From positions 434,001-498,000 of the forward strand of contig CAWKKJ010000015.1 of the NCBI GenBank assembly GCA_963850205.1: a DNA stretch of 64,000 bases, in the 5' to 3' direction. This document shows, piece by piece, positions 40,779 to 50,186 of this stretch. A model generated the notes under the pieces. That model was not told the DNA's origin. It ran no database searches and saw only the letters and a program-made list of their open reading frames with translations. The DNA is from JACVRW01 sp963850205. Its GTDB lineage: Bacteria > Actinomycetota > Thermoleophilia > Solirubrobacterales > Thermoleophilaceae. How positions within the stretch are numbered: position 1 is the stretch's first letter; every line of letters begins with the position of its first letter. The translations under genes were made by a program, and so were the position numbers.

Positions 40779-41576
40779 ATGGACTTGGGAGGAGCCAGGG
40801 TTCTGCTCACCGGAGCGAGTGGCGGCCTGGGCCGGGCCATCGCCGCGGCGTTGCGCCGGCGGGGCGCCCGGCTGCTCCTCAGCGGGCGCCGTTCCGAGGC
40901 CCTCGACGAGTTGGCGGCTTCCCTGGGCGGGGATGCCGAGGTGCTGGTGGCCGACCTGGCGGACGCTCAGAGCGCGCTGGCGCTGGCGGAGGGCGCGGGC
41001 GCGGTGGACGTGCTGGTGGCCAACGCCGGGCTTCCCGCCAGCGGTCCGCTGGACGACTTCGCGCCGGAGCAGATCGACCGGGCCCTGGACGTGAACCTGC
41101 GCGCGCCGATGCAGCTGACGAGGGCGCTCGTCCCGGGCATGGTGGAGCGCCGGCGCGGCCATGTGGTGCTGGTGTCCTCGCTGTCCGGCAAGACCGGCTC
41201 GGTGGGCTCGTCGGTGTACTCGGCGACCAAGTTCGGGCTGCGGGGCTTCGCGGCCGGCCTGCGCGAGGATCTCCACGGCAGCGGTGTCGGGGTCACCGTG
41301 GTGTTCCCCGGCTTCATCCGGGACGCCGGGATGTTCGCCGAATCGGGCGCCCGTCTTCCCTCCTGGGTGGGCACCCGCACCCCCGAGGACGTGGCCGACG
41401 CGGTGGTGCGGGGGATCGTGTCGGGCAAGCCCGAGATCGACGTGGCCCCCCTCTCGCTGAGCGTGGGAGCGCAGGCGGCCGGTGTCGCGCCCGGCCTGAC
41501 GGCTGCGCTGCAGCGGCGGCTCGGCGGTGAGAAGGTGGCCCGAGGCGTGAGCCGCGCGCAGCGCTCCAAACGCTGA
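40779..41576 (+). CDS. SDR family oxidoreductase
   Basis: 265-aa classical SDR: LLTGASGGLGRAIAAALRRR (nucleotide loop), VLVANAGLPASGPLDDF (NAG motif), and VVLVSSLSGKTGSVGSSVYS with ATK, the Ser-Tyr-Lys triad. C-terminal Arg/Lys-rich tail. Similar in outline to the SDR at 4591 but not a close copy. Substrate unknown. It starts 50 bp from the divergent tRNA-Asp gene. Confidence 0.87.
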   Translation: MDLGGARVLLTGASGGLGRAIAAALRRRGARLLLSGRRSEALDELAASLGGDAEVLVADLADAQSALALAEGAGAVDVLVANAGLPASGPLDDFAPEQIDRALDVNLRAPMQLTRALVPGMVERRRGHVVLVSSLSGKTGSVGSSVYSATKFGLRGFAAGLREDLHGSGVGVTVVFPGFIRDAGMFAESGARLPSWVGTRTPEDVADAVVRGIVSGKPEIDVAPLSLSVGAQAAGVAPGLTAALQRRLGGEKVARGVSRAQRSKR

Positions 41577-41594
41577 GCCGGGCCGAGCCCGGCC
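41577..41594. terminator. Hairpin after SDR gene
   Basis: GCCGGGC-CGA-GCCCGGC, a 7-bp perfect stem, starts at the first bases after the SDR stop. No T-tract; probable intrinsic-like or Rho-assisted terminator. Confidence 0.55.
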
Positions 41595-41948
41595 ACTGTC
41601 GCATCCGTTTGGGCTGTTGCGGTGGGGGGTGCCGACGCACGCCATACTCGACCACCGAGGCCAGGGCCCACGTCGCCGACCGTCGGATCCCGCGGGTTTG
41701 GGCAGGTGGGCCGCGGGCGGGCCTGCTGAGCCGGTCAGCGGTTGATCACGCCCGGGGCGGCGCGCACCCGGTTGCGCTGGCCCAGGGCTTGGTCGAGCGG
41801 AATGGGCCGCGAGCGAGCCGGGGGGGGGGGGGGTGCCTACGTTGCGTCTCATATGGGGACGTTTCGTGCGCAACCCCCTCGACGCAACCCACTCCAACCC
41901 GGCGGCCCGCCAGCTGAAAGGCCCAACGACAAGCGACAGGGGGCAGGC
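41595..41948. other. Non-coding 354-bp stretch between convergent genes, with G14 run
   Basis: No frame here has coding character. It holds a run of 14 G (41820-41833), followed by the inverted repeat GTTGCGTC (41841-41848) / GACGCAAC (41881-41888). It separates the SDR gene from the 3' end of the 2-oxoglutarate dehydrogenase gene. I recognise no RNA gene. Confidence 0.5.
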
Positions 41949-44900
41949 CTACATCAGGGGCCGCTGGGCCGAGCTGTCCGGCTCGAGGCGCTCCTTCTCG
42001 AGGTCGAGCGCCACCCGCACGATGCGCGACTGCTCGCGCTTGTGGGCGGCGGCGTAGCCCTCGCCCGGAGCGGCGCGCAGCTGGCGACCGATGTAGTCGT
42101 ACGCCAGCTCCTCGGGCAGGATCTTGGCCATCCGCCGGCGCATGAAGGCCCGCGCGCCCATGTTGCGGGGCTCCTCCTGGACCCAGGCCACCCGCTCCAG
42201 GTTGGGGTAGCTCTCCATGAGCTCGGACAGCTCGCCCTCGGGGAAGGGATAGAGCAGCTCCACCCGCGCCACCGCGATGTGGCCGGCGTTCTCGATCTCC
42301 TCGTGGCCCGCGATGTCGTAGTAGACCTTGCCCGAGCAGAGCACCAGCTTGGTCACCTCGTGGCGGTCGAGGGCGCCCTCGCCGTCGAAGCGGGGGTCGT
42401 CGATCACCCGCTGGAACGAGCCCTCGGCGAGCTCGCTCAGCGTGGAGGTGGCGGCCGGGAGCCGCAGCAGGCTCTTCGGGGTCATCACGATGAGCGGGCG
42501 CGGCTTGGACACCAGCGCCTGGCGGCGCAACAGATGGAAGTACTGGGCCGGCGTGGTGCAGTTGGCCACCCGGATGTTTCCCTCCGCCGCGGACTGCAGG
42601 AAGCGCTCGAGGCGAGCGCTGGAGTGCTCCGGCCCGGAGCCCTCGTAGCCGTGGGGCAGGAGCAGGCTCAGGCGCGAGGTCTGGCCCCACTTGGCCAGGC
42701 CGGAGATCATGAACTGGTCGACGATCACCTGGGCCGAGTTGACGAAGTCGCCGAACTGGGCCTCCCAGAGCACCAGGGCGTCGGTCACCTGCATGCTGTA
42801 GCCGTACTCGAAGCCCAGGCAGCCCTGCTCGGACAGCGGGCTGTTGTGCAGCTCGAAGGGTGCGACCGCGTCGCGCAGGTGCTCGAGCTGGCACCAGCGC
42901 TCGCCGCTGTTCGCGTCGTGGAGCACCGCGTGGCGCTGGCTGAAGGTGCCCCGCTCGGTGTCCTGGCCGGTGAGGCGCACGGGCACGCCGAGCGCCAGCA
43001 GCGAGGCGAAGGCGAGGGCCTCGGCGTGGGACCAGTCGATGCGGCCGCCCTCCTCGACCGCCGCCGCCCGGCGTTCGAGGAAGGGGCGCAGCTTCCTGTG
43101 CACCGCGAACCCCTCCGGGAGCCGCAGCAGCTGCTCGTTGAGGCTGCGCAGCGTTTCCTCGGCCACGGTGGTGCGGGGCTCCCGGCTCATGGTGCGGTCG
43201 AGCTCGTGCTCGCCGGTCTCCGGCGGCGCTCCGATCGACTTCTTGAGGGTCTCGTGCGCGTCGGCCACCTGCTGATAGGTCTCGGCGGCCATCGCGTCCG
43301 CCTCCTCGGCGCTCACCACCTCCTCGGCCTGGAGCTCGTCGGCGTAGAGCCTGCGAACCGGCGGGTGCTTCTTGATCCGCTCGTACATCAGCGGCTGGGT
43401 GTAGGCGGGCTCGTCGGTCTCGTTGTGGCCGAAGCGGCGGTAGCCGATGAGGTCGATGAGCGCGTCGCGCCGGAAGGTCTGGCGGAAGGCGTGGGCCAGG
43501 CGCACGGCGGAGATGCAGGCCTCCACGTCGTCGGCGTTCACGTGGATGATGGGGATGTCGAAGCCCTTGGCCAGGTCCGACGCGTATCGGGTCGAGCGGC
43601 TCTCGTTCGGGTCGGTGGTGAAGCCGAGCTGGTTGTTGGCGATCACGTGGATCGTGCCCCCGGTCGAGTAGCCCGGAAGCGCCTGGAGGTTGAGCGTCTC
43701 GGCCACGATCCCCTGGCCCGGGAAGGCGGCGTCACCGTGGATCAGCACCGGCAGCACGGCTGACGGGTCATGCACGAGCTCGCGGGCCTTGCGGCTGGTC
43801 TGGTCGGCGCGGGCGCGGCCCTCGATCACGGGGTTGACGTACTCGAGGTGACTCGGGTTGGGTGACAGGGTCACCGTGACGCTGCGCCCCGCCTTGGTGG
43901 CGTAGGTTCCCGACGCCCCGTAGTGGTACTTCACGTCGCCGGTGCCTCCGGCCGGGGAGGCGGTGTCCACCGCCAGGGTGCCCTCGCCCTCGAACTCGGC
44001 CAGGATGGTCTCGTACGGGCGCTTGACGGTGTGCGCCAGCACGTTGAGGCGCCCGCGGTGCGCCATGCCCAGCACCACCTCGCGAGCGCCGGTCTCGGAG
44101 GCCAGCTCGATCGTCTCGTCGAGCATCGGCACCAGCGCGTCGAGGCCCTCGATGGAGAACTGCTTCTTGCCCAGGAAGGCCTTGTGCAGGTAGGTCTCGA
44201 GCGCTTCGACCTCGGACAGGCGGCGCAGGAGGCGGCGGCGATCCTCGGCGTCGAGCGGCTCGCGGTAGGCGCCCGATTCCACGGCCTGCCGCAGCCAGAC
44301 CCGCTGCTCGTGGTCGGAGATGTGCTCCAGCTCGTAGGAGATCGTGCCTGTGTAGGTGGAACGCAGGCGGGGAAGGGCGTCGGCGAAGGTGTCGCCCGCC
44401 ACGGCCACACGCAGCACGGAGGCGGGGATGCGGCGCATCAGCTCCTCGGTGAGGCTCACGGTGGCGGGGTCGAGCGCCGGGTCGCCTATGGGCGGCGAGC
44501 CCAGCGGATCGAGGCGGGCGGCCAGGTGGCCGTGCATGCGGTGCGCCTTGACCAGCGAGGTGGCCGCCTGCACCGCTTGGAGCAGCGCGGCGTCGGCCAC
44601 CGGGGCCGCAGCCGGTGTGGTGGCCGCGGGCACCGGCTCCGCCGCGGTGACGGCGGTCGGGGCGTCGCCGCCCTCGGCCAGCGACGCGAGGTCGAGCGCG
44701 GAGAGCACCTCGTCGTAGAAGCCATCCTCGCCCTGGAGCAGCTGATCGATGCGGCGCAGGAACGAGCCCGACTCCGCCCCCTGGATCACCCGGTGGTCGT
44801 AGGTGCTGGTCACCGTCATGACCTTCTGCACGCCCAGCTCGCTCAGGCGCTCGGGCTCCACGTTCCCGAAGCCGGGCGGGTAGCCGATGGCGCCGGTGGC

Positions 44901-46223
44901 CACGATCGTGCCCTGGCCCGGCATCAGGCGCGGCACCGAGGCCACCGTGCCCAGGCCGCCCGGGTTGGTGAGCGTGAGGGTGGCTCCGCGGTAGGCGTCC
45001 GCCGCGAGCGTGTTGTCGCGCGCTCCGGCCACCAGCTCGTCGTAGCGCGCGACGAACGCGCCGAAGTCCATCGCGCCGGCGCCCTCGAGCACCGGGACGA
45101 CGAGCGAGCGGCTGCCGTCCTTTCTCTCCACGTCCACGGCCAGGCCGAGGTTGACCCCGCCGGGCACCACGCGCTGCGGCTTGCCGTCCTCCTCGGCGTA
45201 GGCGTGCCCCATCACCGGCCAGTCGCGCGACGCGGTGACGATGGCCCAGGCGATCAGGTGGGTGAAGGAGAGCCGCTTGCCCGCCGCCTTCAGCTCTTTG
45301 CGGCGGGCGTCGAGGGCGTCCACCGGCACGGAGCGGAAGCTGGTGGCGGTGGGAATCCCGCGGCTCTCGTTCATGTACCGGACGAGCGTGGCGGCGGGCC
45401 CGCGGATGGGCTCCGTCGCCGCCTCCTCGGCCGGCGCCGGCGCGCCGTCCGACGCCGGGGCGCCGTTGCCCTCTATCGCGGCCAGCACGTCGTGTTTGGT
45501 CACGCGCCCGCGCGGGCCCGTGCCCTCGAGGCTCGACGGGTCGAGACCGTGTGCGCCGGCGATGCGCGCCGCCACGGGCGTGGCGTTGCCGCCGTTCGCG
45601 GCCGGCGCGGGATCGGAGGTGGCCGCCGGCTCGCTGGTGGGCTCGGCCGCCGGCTGCACCGGCCCGGCCGGCGCGCCGTCCCCGGCCGCGATGCGGCAGA
45701 GCACGGCCCCCACCTGAACCGTCTGGTCGGGCTCGACCAGGATCTCCTCCACCGTGCCGGCCACCGGCGCGGGCACCTCGGCGTCGACCTTGTCGGTGGA
45801 GATCTCGACCAGCACGTCGTCGACCGCCACCGTGTCGCCGGGCTTCACGCGCCACTCGAGCACCGTGCCCTCGGCCACCGAGTCGCCCATCTCCGGGAAG
45901 GCCACGTCGACCGTCTCCGAAGGCTCGTCGGGCGGGGTCGCTTCCGGCGTCGCGGCGGGCTCGCCGTCGCCGCCCGTCTCGATCTCACCGAGCGCCTCGC
46001 CCACCTGGACGGTCTGGTCGGGCTCGGCGAGGATCCTGGTCAGGGTCCCTGCGGCGGGGGCGGGCACCTCGGCGTCGACCTTGTCGGTGGTCACCTCGAC
46101 GATCGCCTCGTCGGCCTCCACGCGGTCACCTACCTGCTTCAGCCAGGAAACGACGGTCCCCTCGGTGACCGACTCGCCCATCTGGGGCATCGTGATCTGT
46201 ACGGTGCTCGCCCGGGTTGCCAT
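41949..46223 (-). CDS. kgd: Multifunctional 2-oxoglutarate dehydrogenase E2-E1 fusion with two lipoyl domains
   Basis: 1,424 aa from the ATG at 46223. In order: lipoyl domain 1 (Lys48 in TTDKVDAEV), lipoyl domain 2 (Lys145 in STDKVDAEV), Pro/Ala/Glu linkers, a peripheral-subunit-binding domain (~213-250, ARIAGAHGLDPSSLEGTGPR), an E2 acyltransferase core (~280-510) with YDHRVIQGAESGSFLRRI, and an E1 thiamine-diphosphate dehydrogenase (~560 on) with HRGRLNVLAH, SHLEYVNPVIEGRARA, GDAAFPGQGIVAETL, NNQLGFTT and RRFGHNETDEP. Mycobacterial Kgd and corynebacterial OdhA carry the E2 core and E1 but no lipoyl or E3-binding domains. This protein would therefore need only E3 (lipoamide dehydrogenase) to oxidise 2-oxoglutarate to succinyl-CoA. 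Confidence 0.93.
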   Translation of the reverse strand: MATRASTVQITMPQMGESVTEGTVVSWLKQVGDRVEADEAIVEVTTDKVDAEVPAPAAGTLTRILAEPDQTVQVGEALGEIETGGDGEPAATPEATPPDEPSETVDVAFPEMGDSVAEGTVLEWRVKPGDTVAVDDVLVEISTDKVDAEVPAPVAGTVEEILVEPDQTVQVGAVLCRIAAGDGAPAGPVQPAAEPTSEPAATSDPAPAANGGNATPVAARIAGAHGLDPSSLEGTGPRGRVTKHDVLAAIEGNGAPASDGAPAPAEEAATEPIRGPAATLVRYMNESRGIPTATSFRSVPVDALDARRKELKAAGKRLSFTHLIAWAIVTASRDWPVMGHAYAEEDGKPQRVVPGGVNLGLAVDVERKDGSRSLVVPVLEGAGAMDFGAFVARYDELVAGARDNTLAADAYRGATLTLTNPGGLGTVASVPRLMPGQGTIVATGAIGYPPGFGNVEPERLSELGVQKVMTVTSTYDHRVIQGAESGSFLRRIDQLLQGEDGFYDEVLSALDLASLAEGGDAPTAVTAAEPVPAATTPAAAPVADAALLQAVQAATSLVKAHRMHGHLAARLDPLGSPPIGDPALDPATVSLTEELMRRIPASVLRVAVAGDTFADALPRLRSTYTGTISYELEHISDHEQRVWLRQAVESGAYREPLDAEDRRRLLRRLSEVEALETYLHKAFLGKKQFSIEGLDALVPMLDETIELASETGAREVVLGMAHRGRLNVLAHTVKRPYETILAEFEGEGTLAVDTASPAGGTGDVKYHYGASGTYATKAGRSVTVTLSPNPSHLEYVNPVIEGRARADQTSRKARELVHDPSAVLPVLIHGDAAFPGQGIVAETLNLQALPGYSTGGTIHVIANNQLGFTTDPNESRSTRYASDLAKGFDIPIIHVNADDVEACISAVRLAHAFRQTFRRDALIDLIGYRRFGHNETDEPAYTQPLMYERIKKHPPVRRLYADELQAEEVVSAEEADAMAAETYQQVADAHETLKKSIGAPPETGEHELDRTMSREPRTTVAEETLRSLNEQLLRLPEGFAVHRKLRPFLERRAAAVEEGGRIDWSHAEALAFASLLALGVPVRLTGQDTERGTFSQRHAVLHDANSGERWCQLEHLRDAVAPFELHNSPLSEQGCLGFEYGYSMQVTDALVLWEAQFGDFVNSAQVIVDQFMISGLAKWGQTSRLSLLLPHGYEGSGPEHSSARLERFLQSAAEGNIRVANCTTPAQYFHLLRRQALVSKPRPLIVMTPKSLLRLPAATSTLSELAEGSFQRVIDDPRFDGEGALDRHEVTKLVLCSGKVYYDIAGHEEIENAGHIAVARVELLYPFPEGELSELMESYPNLERVAWVQEEPRNMGARAFMRRRMAKILPEELAYDYIGRQLRAAPGEGYAAAHKREQSRIVRVALDLEKERLEPDSSAQRPLM

Positions 46224-46263
46224 CCCGGCCCTCACTGTACCCCGCCTGCGAACCTACTCCGCC

Positions 46264-47829
46264 ATGATCGCGACCCGCCGGCGCAAGTTCTGGGGCTGGG
46301 GCTTCGAGGACCAGCAGCCCCCGTCCGGCCAGGTGGAGCAGACCGCGGCCGCCGCCCGGGAGCACCTCGGGTTCGGCCCGGCGCCGGTCCAGCCACCGCC
46401 GCCCCTGGAGGACCTGGAGCTGCCGGCGCCCCGCCTCGAGCCTCCGCCGTCGCTCGCGGCCATCTGCCGCAGCGACCCCTACGAGCGCGCTCTGCACGCC
46501 TACGGCCGCTCCTACCGGGACCTCGTGCGGGCGCTTCGAGGCCGCTTCGACCATCCCCCGGACGTGGTGGCCCACCCGGCCGGCGAGGCGGAGCTGGAGC
46601 GGGTGCTGGCCTGGTGCGAGGAGGCCGGAGCGGCGGCGATCCCCTTCGGCGGCGGCACCAGCGTGGTGGGCGGGGTCGAGCCGCGGCTGGAGCCCGGGGC
46701 CTACGCCGGCGCGGTCACGATCGACCTGGGGGCGCTCGACCGGGTGCTCGAGGTCGACACGGTTTCGCGCGCCGCCCGCATCCAGGCCGGCGCCACCGGG
46801 CCGGGCCTCGAGGCTCAGCTCAAGGAGCACGGGCTCACCCTGCGCCACTTCCCCCAGTCCTTCGAGTACTCGACGCTGGGGGGCTGGATCGCCACCCGGG
46901 CCGGGGGGCACTTCGCGACGCTCCACACGCACATCGACGACTTCGTCGAGTCCGTGCGGGCGCTCACTCCTCGAGGCCCCTGGGAGAGCCGCCGTCTGCC
47001 CGGCTCCGGAGCCGGGCCCAGCCCCGACCGGCTCCTGATCGGCTCCGAGGGCATCCTGGGCGTGATCACCGAGGCCTGGATGCGGGTGCAGGCCGCCCCT
47101 CGCTACAAGGAGTCGAAGGGCGTGCTGTTCGACTCCTTCGAGACCGGCGCCCTCGCGGTGCGAGCGCTCGCCCAGTCCGGTCTCCATCCCGCGAACTGCC
47201 GGCTGCTGGACCCCGGCGAGGCCGCGCTGACCGGGGCCGCGCCGGAGGGCAGGGCACTGCTCGTGCTGGGCTTCGAGTCCGCCGACCACCCGGTCGACGG
47301 TCTGATGGCGCGCGCCGAGGAGCTGTGCGCCGATCACGGGGGGGAGCTGCGGCCGGGAGGCGAATCCCAGGGCGCGTGGCGAGAGGCGTTCCTGGCAGCC
47401 CCCTACCTGCGCGACACCCTGGTGGCGGCCGGCGTCCTGGCCGAGACCTTCGAGACCGCGATCACCTGGGACCGCTTCGACTCGTTCGTGGCCGAGGTCA
47501 CCGAACGGGTCGGTGCCGCGCTGCCAGGCGGCCGGGTTCACTGCCGCCTGACCCACGTCTACCCGGACGGAGCCGCGCCCTACTTCACCGTGCTCGCCCC
47601 CGCGCGCCCCGGGTCCGAGCTCGAGCAATGGGACGAGCTGAAGGCCGTCGCCGGGGAGGCGTTGCTGCAAGCCGGTGGGACGATCACCCACCATCACGCG
47701 GTGGGTCGCGACCACCGCCCCTGGTACGACCGCCAGCGCCCCGACCCGTTCGCCGAGGCGCTGCGGGCGGCCAAGGCCGCGGTGGACCCCGGCGCCGTCC
47801 TCAATCCCGGCGTGCTGATCGACCCGTGA
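46264..47829 (+). CDS. FAD-binding oxidase, alkyl-DHAP-synthase-like
   Basis: 521 aa from the ATG at 46264, beginning RRRKFWGWGFEDQQPP, the RxKFWGWG start typical of bacterial AGPS-like flavoproteins. FAD-binding (PCMH) domain: AIPFGGGTSVVGGVEP, TLRHFPQSFEYSTLGGW, IATRAGGHFATLHTHIDD and LLIGSEGILGVITEAWMRVQ. The C-terminal FAD-oxidase domain has YPDGAAPYFTVLAP and ITHHHAVGRDHRPWYDRQ, with the tandem His and Tyr of AGPS. In eukaryotes AGPS makes the ether bond of ether lipids; bacterial relatives may be D-2-hydroxyacid oxidases. Divergent from kgd. Confidence 0.87.
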   Translation: MIATRRRKFWGWGFEDQQPPSGQVEQTAAAAREHLGFGPAPVQPPPPLEDLELPAPRLEPPPSLAAICRSDPYERALHAYGRSYRDLVRALRGRFDHPPDVVAHPAGEAELERVLAWCEEAGAAAIPFGGGTSVVGGVEPRLEPGAYAGAVTIDLGALDRVLEVDTVSRAARIQAGATGPGLEAQLKEHGLTLRHFPQSFEYSTLGGWIATRAGGHFATLHTHIDDFVESVRALTPRGPWESRRLPGSGAGPSPDRLLIGSEGILGVITEAWMRVQAAPRYKESKGVLFDSFETGALAVRALAQSGLHPANCRLLDPGEAALTGAAPEGRALLVLGFESADHPVDGLMARAEELCADHGGELRPGGESQGAWREAFLAAPYLRDTLVAAGVLAETFETAITWDRFDSFVAEVTERVGAALPGGRVHCRLTHVYPDGAAPYFTVLAPARPGSELEQWDELKAVAGEALLQAGGTITHHHAVGRDHRPWYDRQRPDPFAEALRAAKAAVDPGAVLNPGVLIDP

Positions 47830-48821
47830 GCCCGCGCCGGCGGGAACTGGCCCGCGCCGACCGCATCCTCCCCGGGCTGTGGCGCCTTCGCCTGCCCCTG
47901 CCCTGGCCCGGCGTGCCGCACGTGAACGCCTTCGCCATCGCCGCCGGCAGCGGCGTGGTGCTGGTGGACACCGGCCTGCACGAGCCCGGGGCCCTGCGCC
48001 AGCTCGAGTACGGCCTCGGCCAAGCGGGGCTTCGGCTCGAGCACGTGCGGCTGGTGGTGTGCACGCACGCGCACTCCGACCACTACGGCCAGGCCGGGCC
48101 GGTCACCGAGCGAGCGGGCTGCGAGCTGTGGATGCATCCCAAGCACGAGCACATGACCCGGGCGGCGCAGGACCCTGAGCGGGCGCTCGAGCGGCGCCTC
48201 GAGGTGGCCCGCCAGAGCGGTGTGCCCGGCGATGCGCTCGCCCACTTCGAGGAGAGCCGGCGCGGCCAGGGCTTCGGCATCGCCGAGCTGGTCATGCCGG
48301 ATCGCGATCTGGTTCCCGGCGTGGAGGTGGACACCGATCTCGGCACCTGGCAGGTGTACGAGACGCCGGGGCACGCGCCCTCCCACGTGGTGCTGCATCA
48401 GGCCGAGCGTGGGCTGCTGCTTTCGGGCGACCACCTGCTCGGCCGCGTGTCGCTCTACTACGACTACGGCTACACACCCGACCCGGCGGGCGAGTTCCTC
48501 TCCAGCCTCGACGTGGTCGACGGTCTCGACGTGGAGCTGATCCTGGCCGGCCACGGCCGTCCGGTGCGCGACGCGCGAGCGCTTGCCGAGGCGAACCGCC
48601 GCGCGGTGGCAGAGAGGCTCGAGCGGATCCGCGGCGGGCTGGCCGGTGGACCGCAACCGGCCTTCGACCTGGTTCCGGCGATGCTCGACAGCGAGCTGCC
48701 GCGCGAGATGATGGTGGGCTGGGGCCTGTCGGAAGCGCTCTGCTACCTGCGCCACCTGGAGGTCCTGGGCGAGGCGCGGCGGGCGGACGATGGCCAGCCG
48801 GAGCGCTGGGAGCTGGCCTGA
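47826..48821 (+). CDS. MBL-fold metallo-hydrolase
   Basis: 331 aa from a GTG that overlaps the AGPS-like stop (GTGA). Zinc ligands in VVCTHAHSDHYGQAG (HxHxDH), later GHAPSHVVLH and LAGHGRPV. C-terminal helical region MLDSELPREMMVGWGLSEAL is of the type found in lactamase-like proteins with a winged or LACTB2-like tail. Substrate unknown; coupling to the AGPS-like enzyme suggests shared lipid or hydroxyacid metabolism. Confidence 0.87.
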   Translation: MSPRRRELARADRILPGLWRLRLPLPWPGVPHVNAFAIAAGSGVVLVDTGLHEPGALRQLEYGLGQAGLRLEHVRLVVCTHAHSDHYGQAGPVTERAGCELWMHPKHEHMTRAAQDPERALERRLEVARQSGVPGDALAHFEESRRGQGFGIAELVMPDRDLVPGVEVDTDLGTWQVYETPGHAPSHVVLHQAERGLLLSGDHLLGRVSLYYDYGYTPDPAGEFLSSLDVVDGLDVELILAGHGRPVRDARALAEANRRAVAERLERIRGGLAGGPQPAFDLVPAMLDSELPREMMVGWGLSEALCYLRHLEVLGEARRADDGQPERWELA

Positions 48822-48822
48822 C

Positions 48823-49263
48823 TCAGCGCAGGCGGAGCACGGTGCCCGGCAGCAGCACATCTGGGTCGCCGCTGCCGATCCGGTCGGCGTTCAGCTCCCA
48901 GAGGCGGGCCACCTCGGGACCGGTCGCGGCCGGATTGTGCCCCTCGCCCAGCAGACGCCGGGCGATCGACCACAGCGTCTCGCCCGGTCGGACGATGTAG
49001 AACCCGGAGTCGGGTGCCAGCGGAGCGGGGTCGGCAGGGCGGCCGATCGACGGCCCGCGCTCCTCCTCACGGGCCGCGGGCGGACGTGCCGGCGGCGGTT
49101 GGGCGTCCGGCCGGCCCGCCTCAGCGTCGTCGCGGTCGGCCTCGGGCGGCTCGGGCGGAGACTCGGGCGGCAGCGCCCGTGCGGTGGTGGGCCCGATCAG
49201 CGCGGCGGCGCCCGCGAGCAGCGCGGAGAGGCGGGCCGAAAGCCGGCGCCTCGGACCGCTCAC
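48823..49263 (-). CDS. LysM-domain exported protein
   Basis: 146 aa from a GTG at 49263 (upstream codons lie over metF). Basic N-terminus and hydrophobic stretch (LSARLSALLAGAAALIGPTT) form a signal peptide, then a Pro/Glu/Ala-rich linker, then a C-terminal LysM (YIVRPGETLWSIARRLLGEG, ARLWELNADRIGSGDP, LPGTVLRL). LysM binds N-acetylglucosamine of peptidoglycan. It starts 4 bp beyond the metF stop. Confidence 0.8.
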   Translation of the reverse strand: MSGPRRRLSARLSALLAGAAALIGPTTARALPPESPPEPPEADRDDAEAGRPDAQPPPARPPAAREEERGPSIGRPADPAPLAPDSGFYIVRPGETLWSIARRLLGEGHNPAATGPEVARLWELNADRIGSGDPDVLLPGTVLRLR

Positions 49264-49267
49264 CGCG

Positions 49268-50164
49268 TCAGACCGGCGCCTTCGCGCGCGTCCAGGGGTG
49301 CGCCGCGCGCAGGGCGGCCAGGATCGCCCGTGTTGCGGGCGAGCGGTTGAGCGTGTAGAAGTGGACTCCGGGCGCGCCTCGTGCCAGGAGATCGGAGCAC
49401 TGGAGGGTCGCGTACGCGACCCCGAGCTCTGCAACCGCTTCCCGGTCCTCGGCGCGCCCGTCGAGCTGCCGCTCGAGCTCCTCGGGGATCGTCGCCCCGC
49501 ACATGCCGGTGATGGTCTTGATCTGGCTCACGTTGGTGATGGGCATGATGCCGGGAATGATGGGCACGCCGATGCCGGCGGCGCGCGCGTGCTCCACGAA
49601 GTCGAAGTACAGCTCGTTGTCGAAGAAGAGCTGCGTGATCAGAAAGCTCGCCCCAGCCTCGACCTTCTCGCGCGCGTAACGCAGGTCGCTGTCGCGGTCG
49701 GGCGCGTCGGGGTGGATCTCGGGGTGGCAGGCCGCCCCGACGCAGAAGTCGAAGCGCTCGCGGATCAGCCGGATCAGCTCGACGGAGGAGGTCAGGCCGC
49801 CGGGGTGGGGTGCCCAGTCGGGCTGGCCCCTGGGCGGGTCGCCGCGCAGGGCCAGCACGTTCTCGATTCCCGAGCCCTGGATCTCCTCCAGGATCTCCAC
49901 CAGGCGCTCGGTGGGCTCACCCACGCATGACAGGTGGGCCATCGCCTCGATGCCCAGGTCCTGCTTGAGCCATTTGGTGATCTCGACCGTGCGTGCGCGC
50001 GTGGTCCCGCCGGCGCCGTAGGTCACCGACACGTAGTCGGGATCGTCACCCCGCAGCACCGAGAGGGTGCCCTCGAGGGTGCGCTGGCCGTCGTCGGTCT
50101 TCGGGGGAAAGAACTCGAACGAGAACGCAGGCCGCCGGTGCTCCAGGAGCTGGTCGATCCGCAT
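49268..50164 (-). CDS. metF: Methylenetetrahydrofolate reductase
   Basis: 298 aa: FSFEFFPPKTDDGQRTLEGT at the N-terminus with catalytic-site Glu, YVSVTYGAGGTTRARTVEI, LALRGDPPRGQPD (folate-binding Asp region), DSDLRYAREKVEAGASFLIT and QLFFDNELYFDFV, PIIPGIMPITN. FAD-dependent reduction of 5,10-methylene-THF to 5-methyl-THF for methionine synthesis. Length is standard. Confidence 0.95.
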   Translation of the reverse strand: MRIDQLLEHRRPAFSFEFFPPKTDDGQRTLEGTLSVLRGDDPDYVSVTYGAGGTTRARTVEITKWLKQDLGIEAMAHLSCVGEPTERLVEILEEIQGSGIENVLALRGDPPRGQPDWAPHPGGLTSSVELIRLIRERFDFCVGAACHPEIHPDAPDRDSDLRYAREKVEAGASFLITQLFFDNELYFDFVEHARAAGIGVPIIPGIMPITNVSQIKTITGMCGATIPEELERQLDGRAEDREAVAELGVAYATLQCSDLLARGAPGVHFYTLNRSPATRAILAALRAAHPWTRAKAPV

Positions 50165-50186
50165 GAGCGGGAAGGGTACCCGCGTC

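Noticed and set aside
43923..48821. Plus-strand open frame of 1,632 codons
   Set aside because: Antisense to kgd and out of frame over the AGPS-like gene; only the last 332 codons (from 47826) encode the MBL hydrolase.
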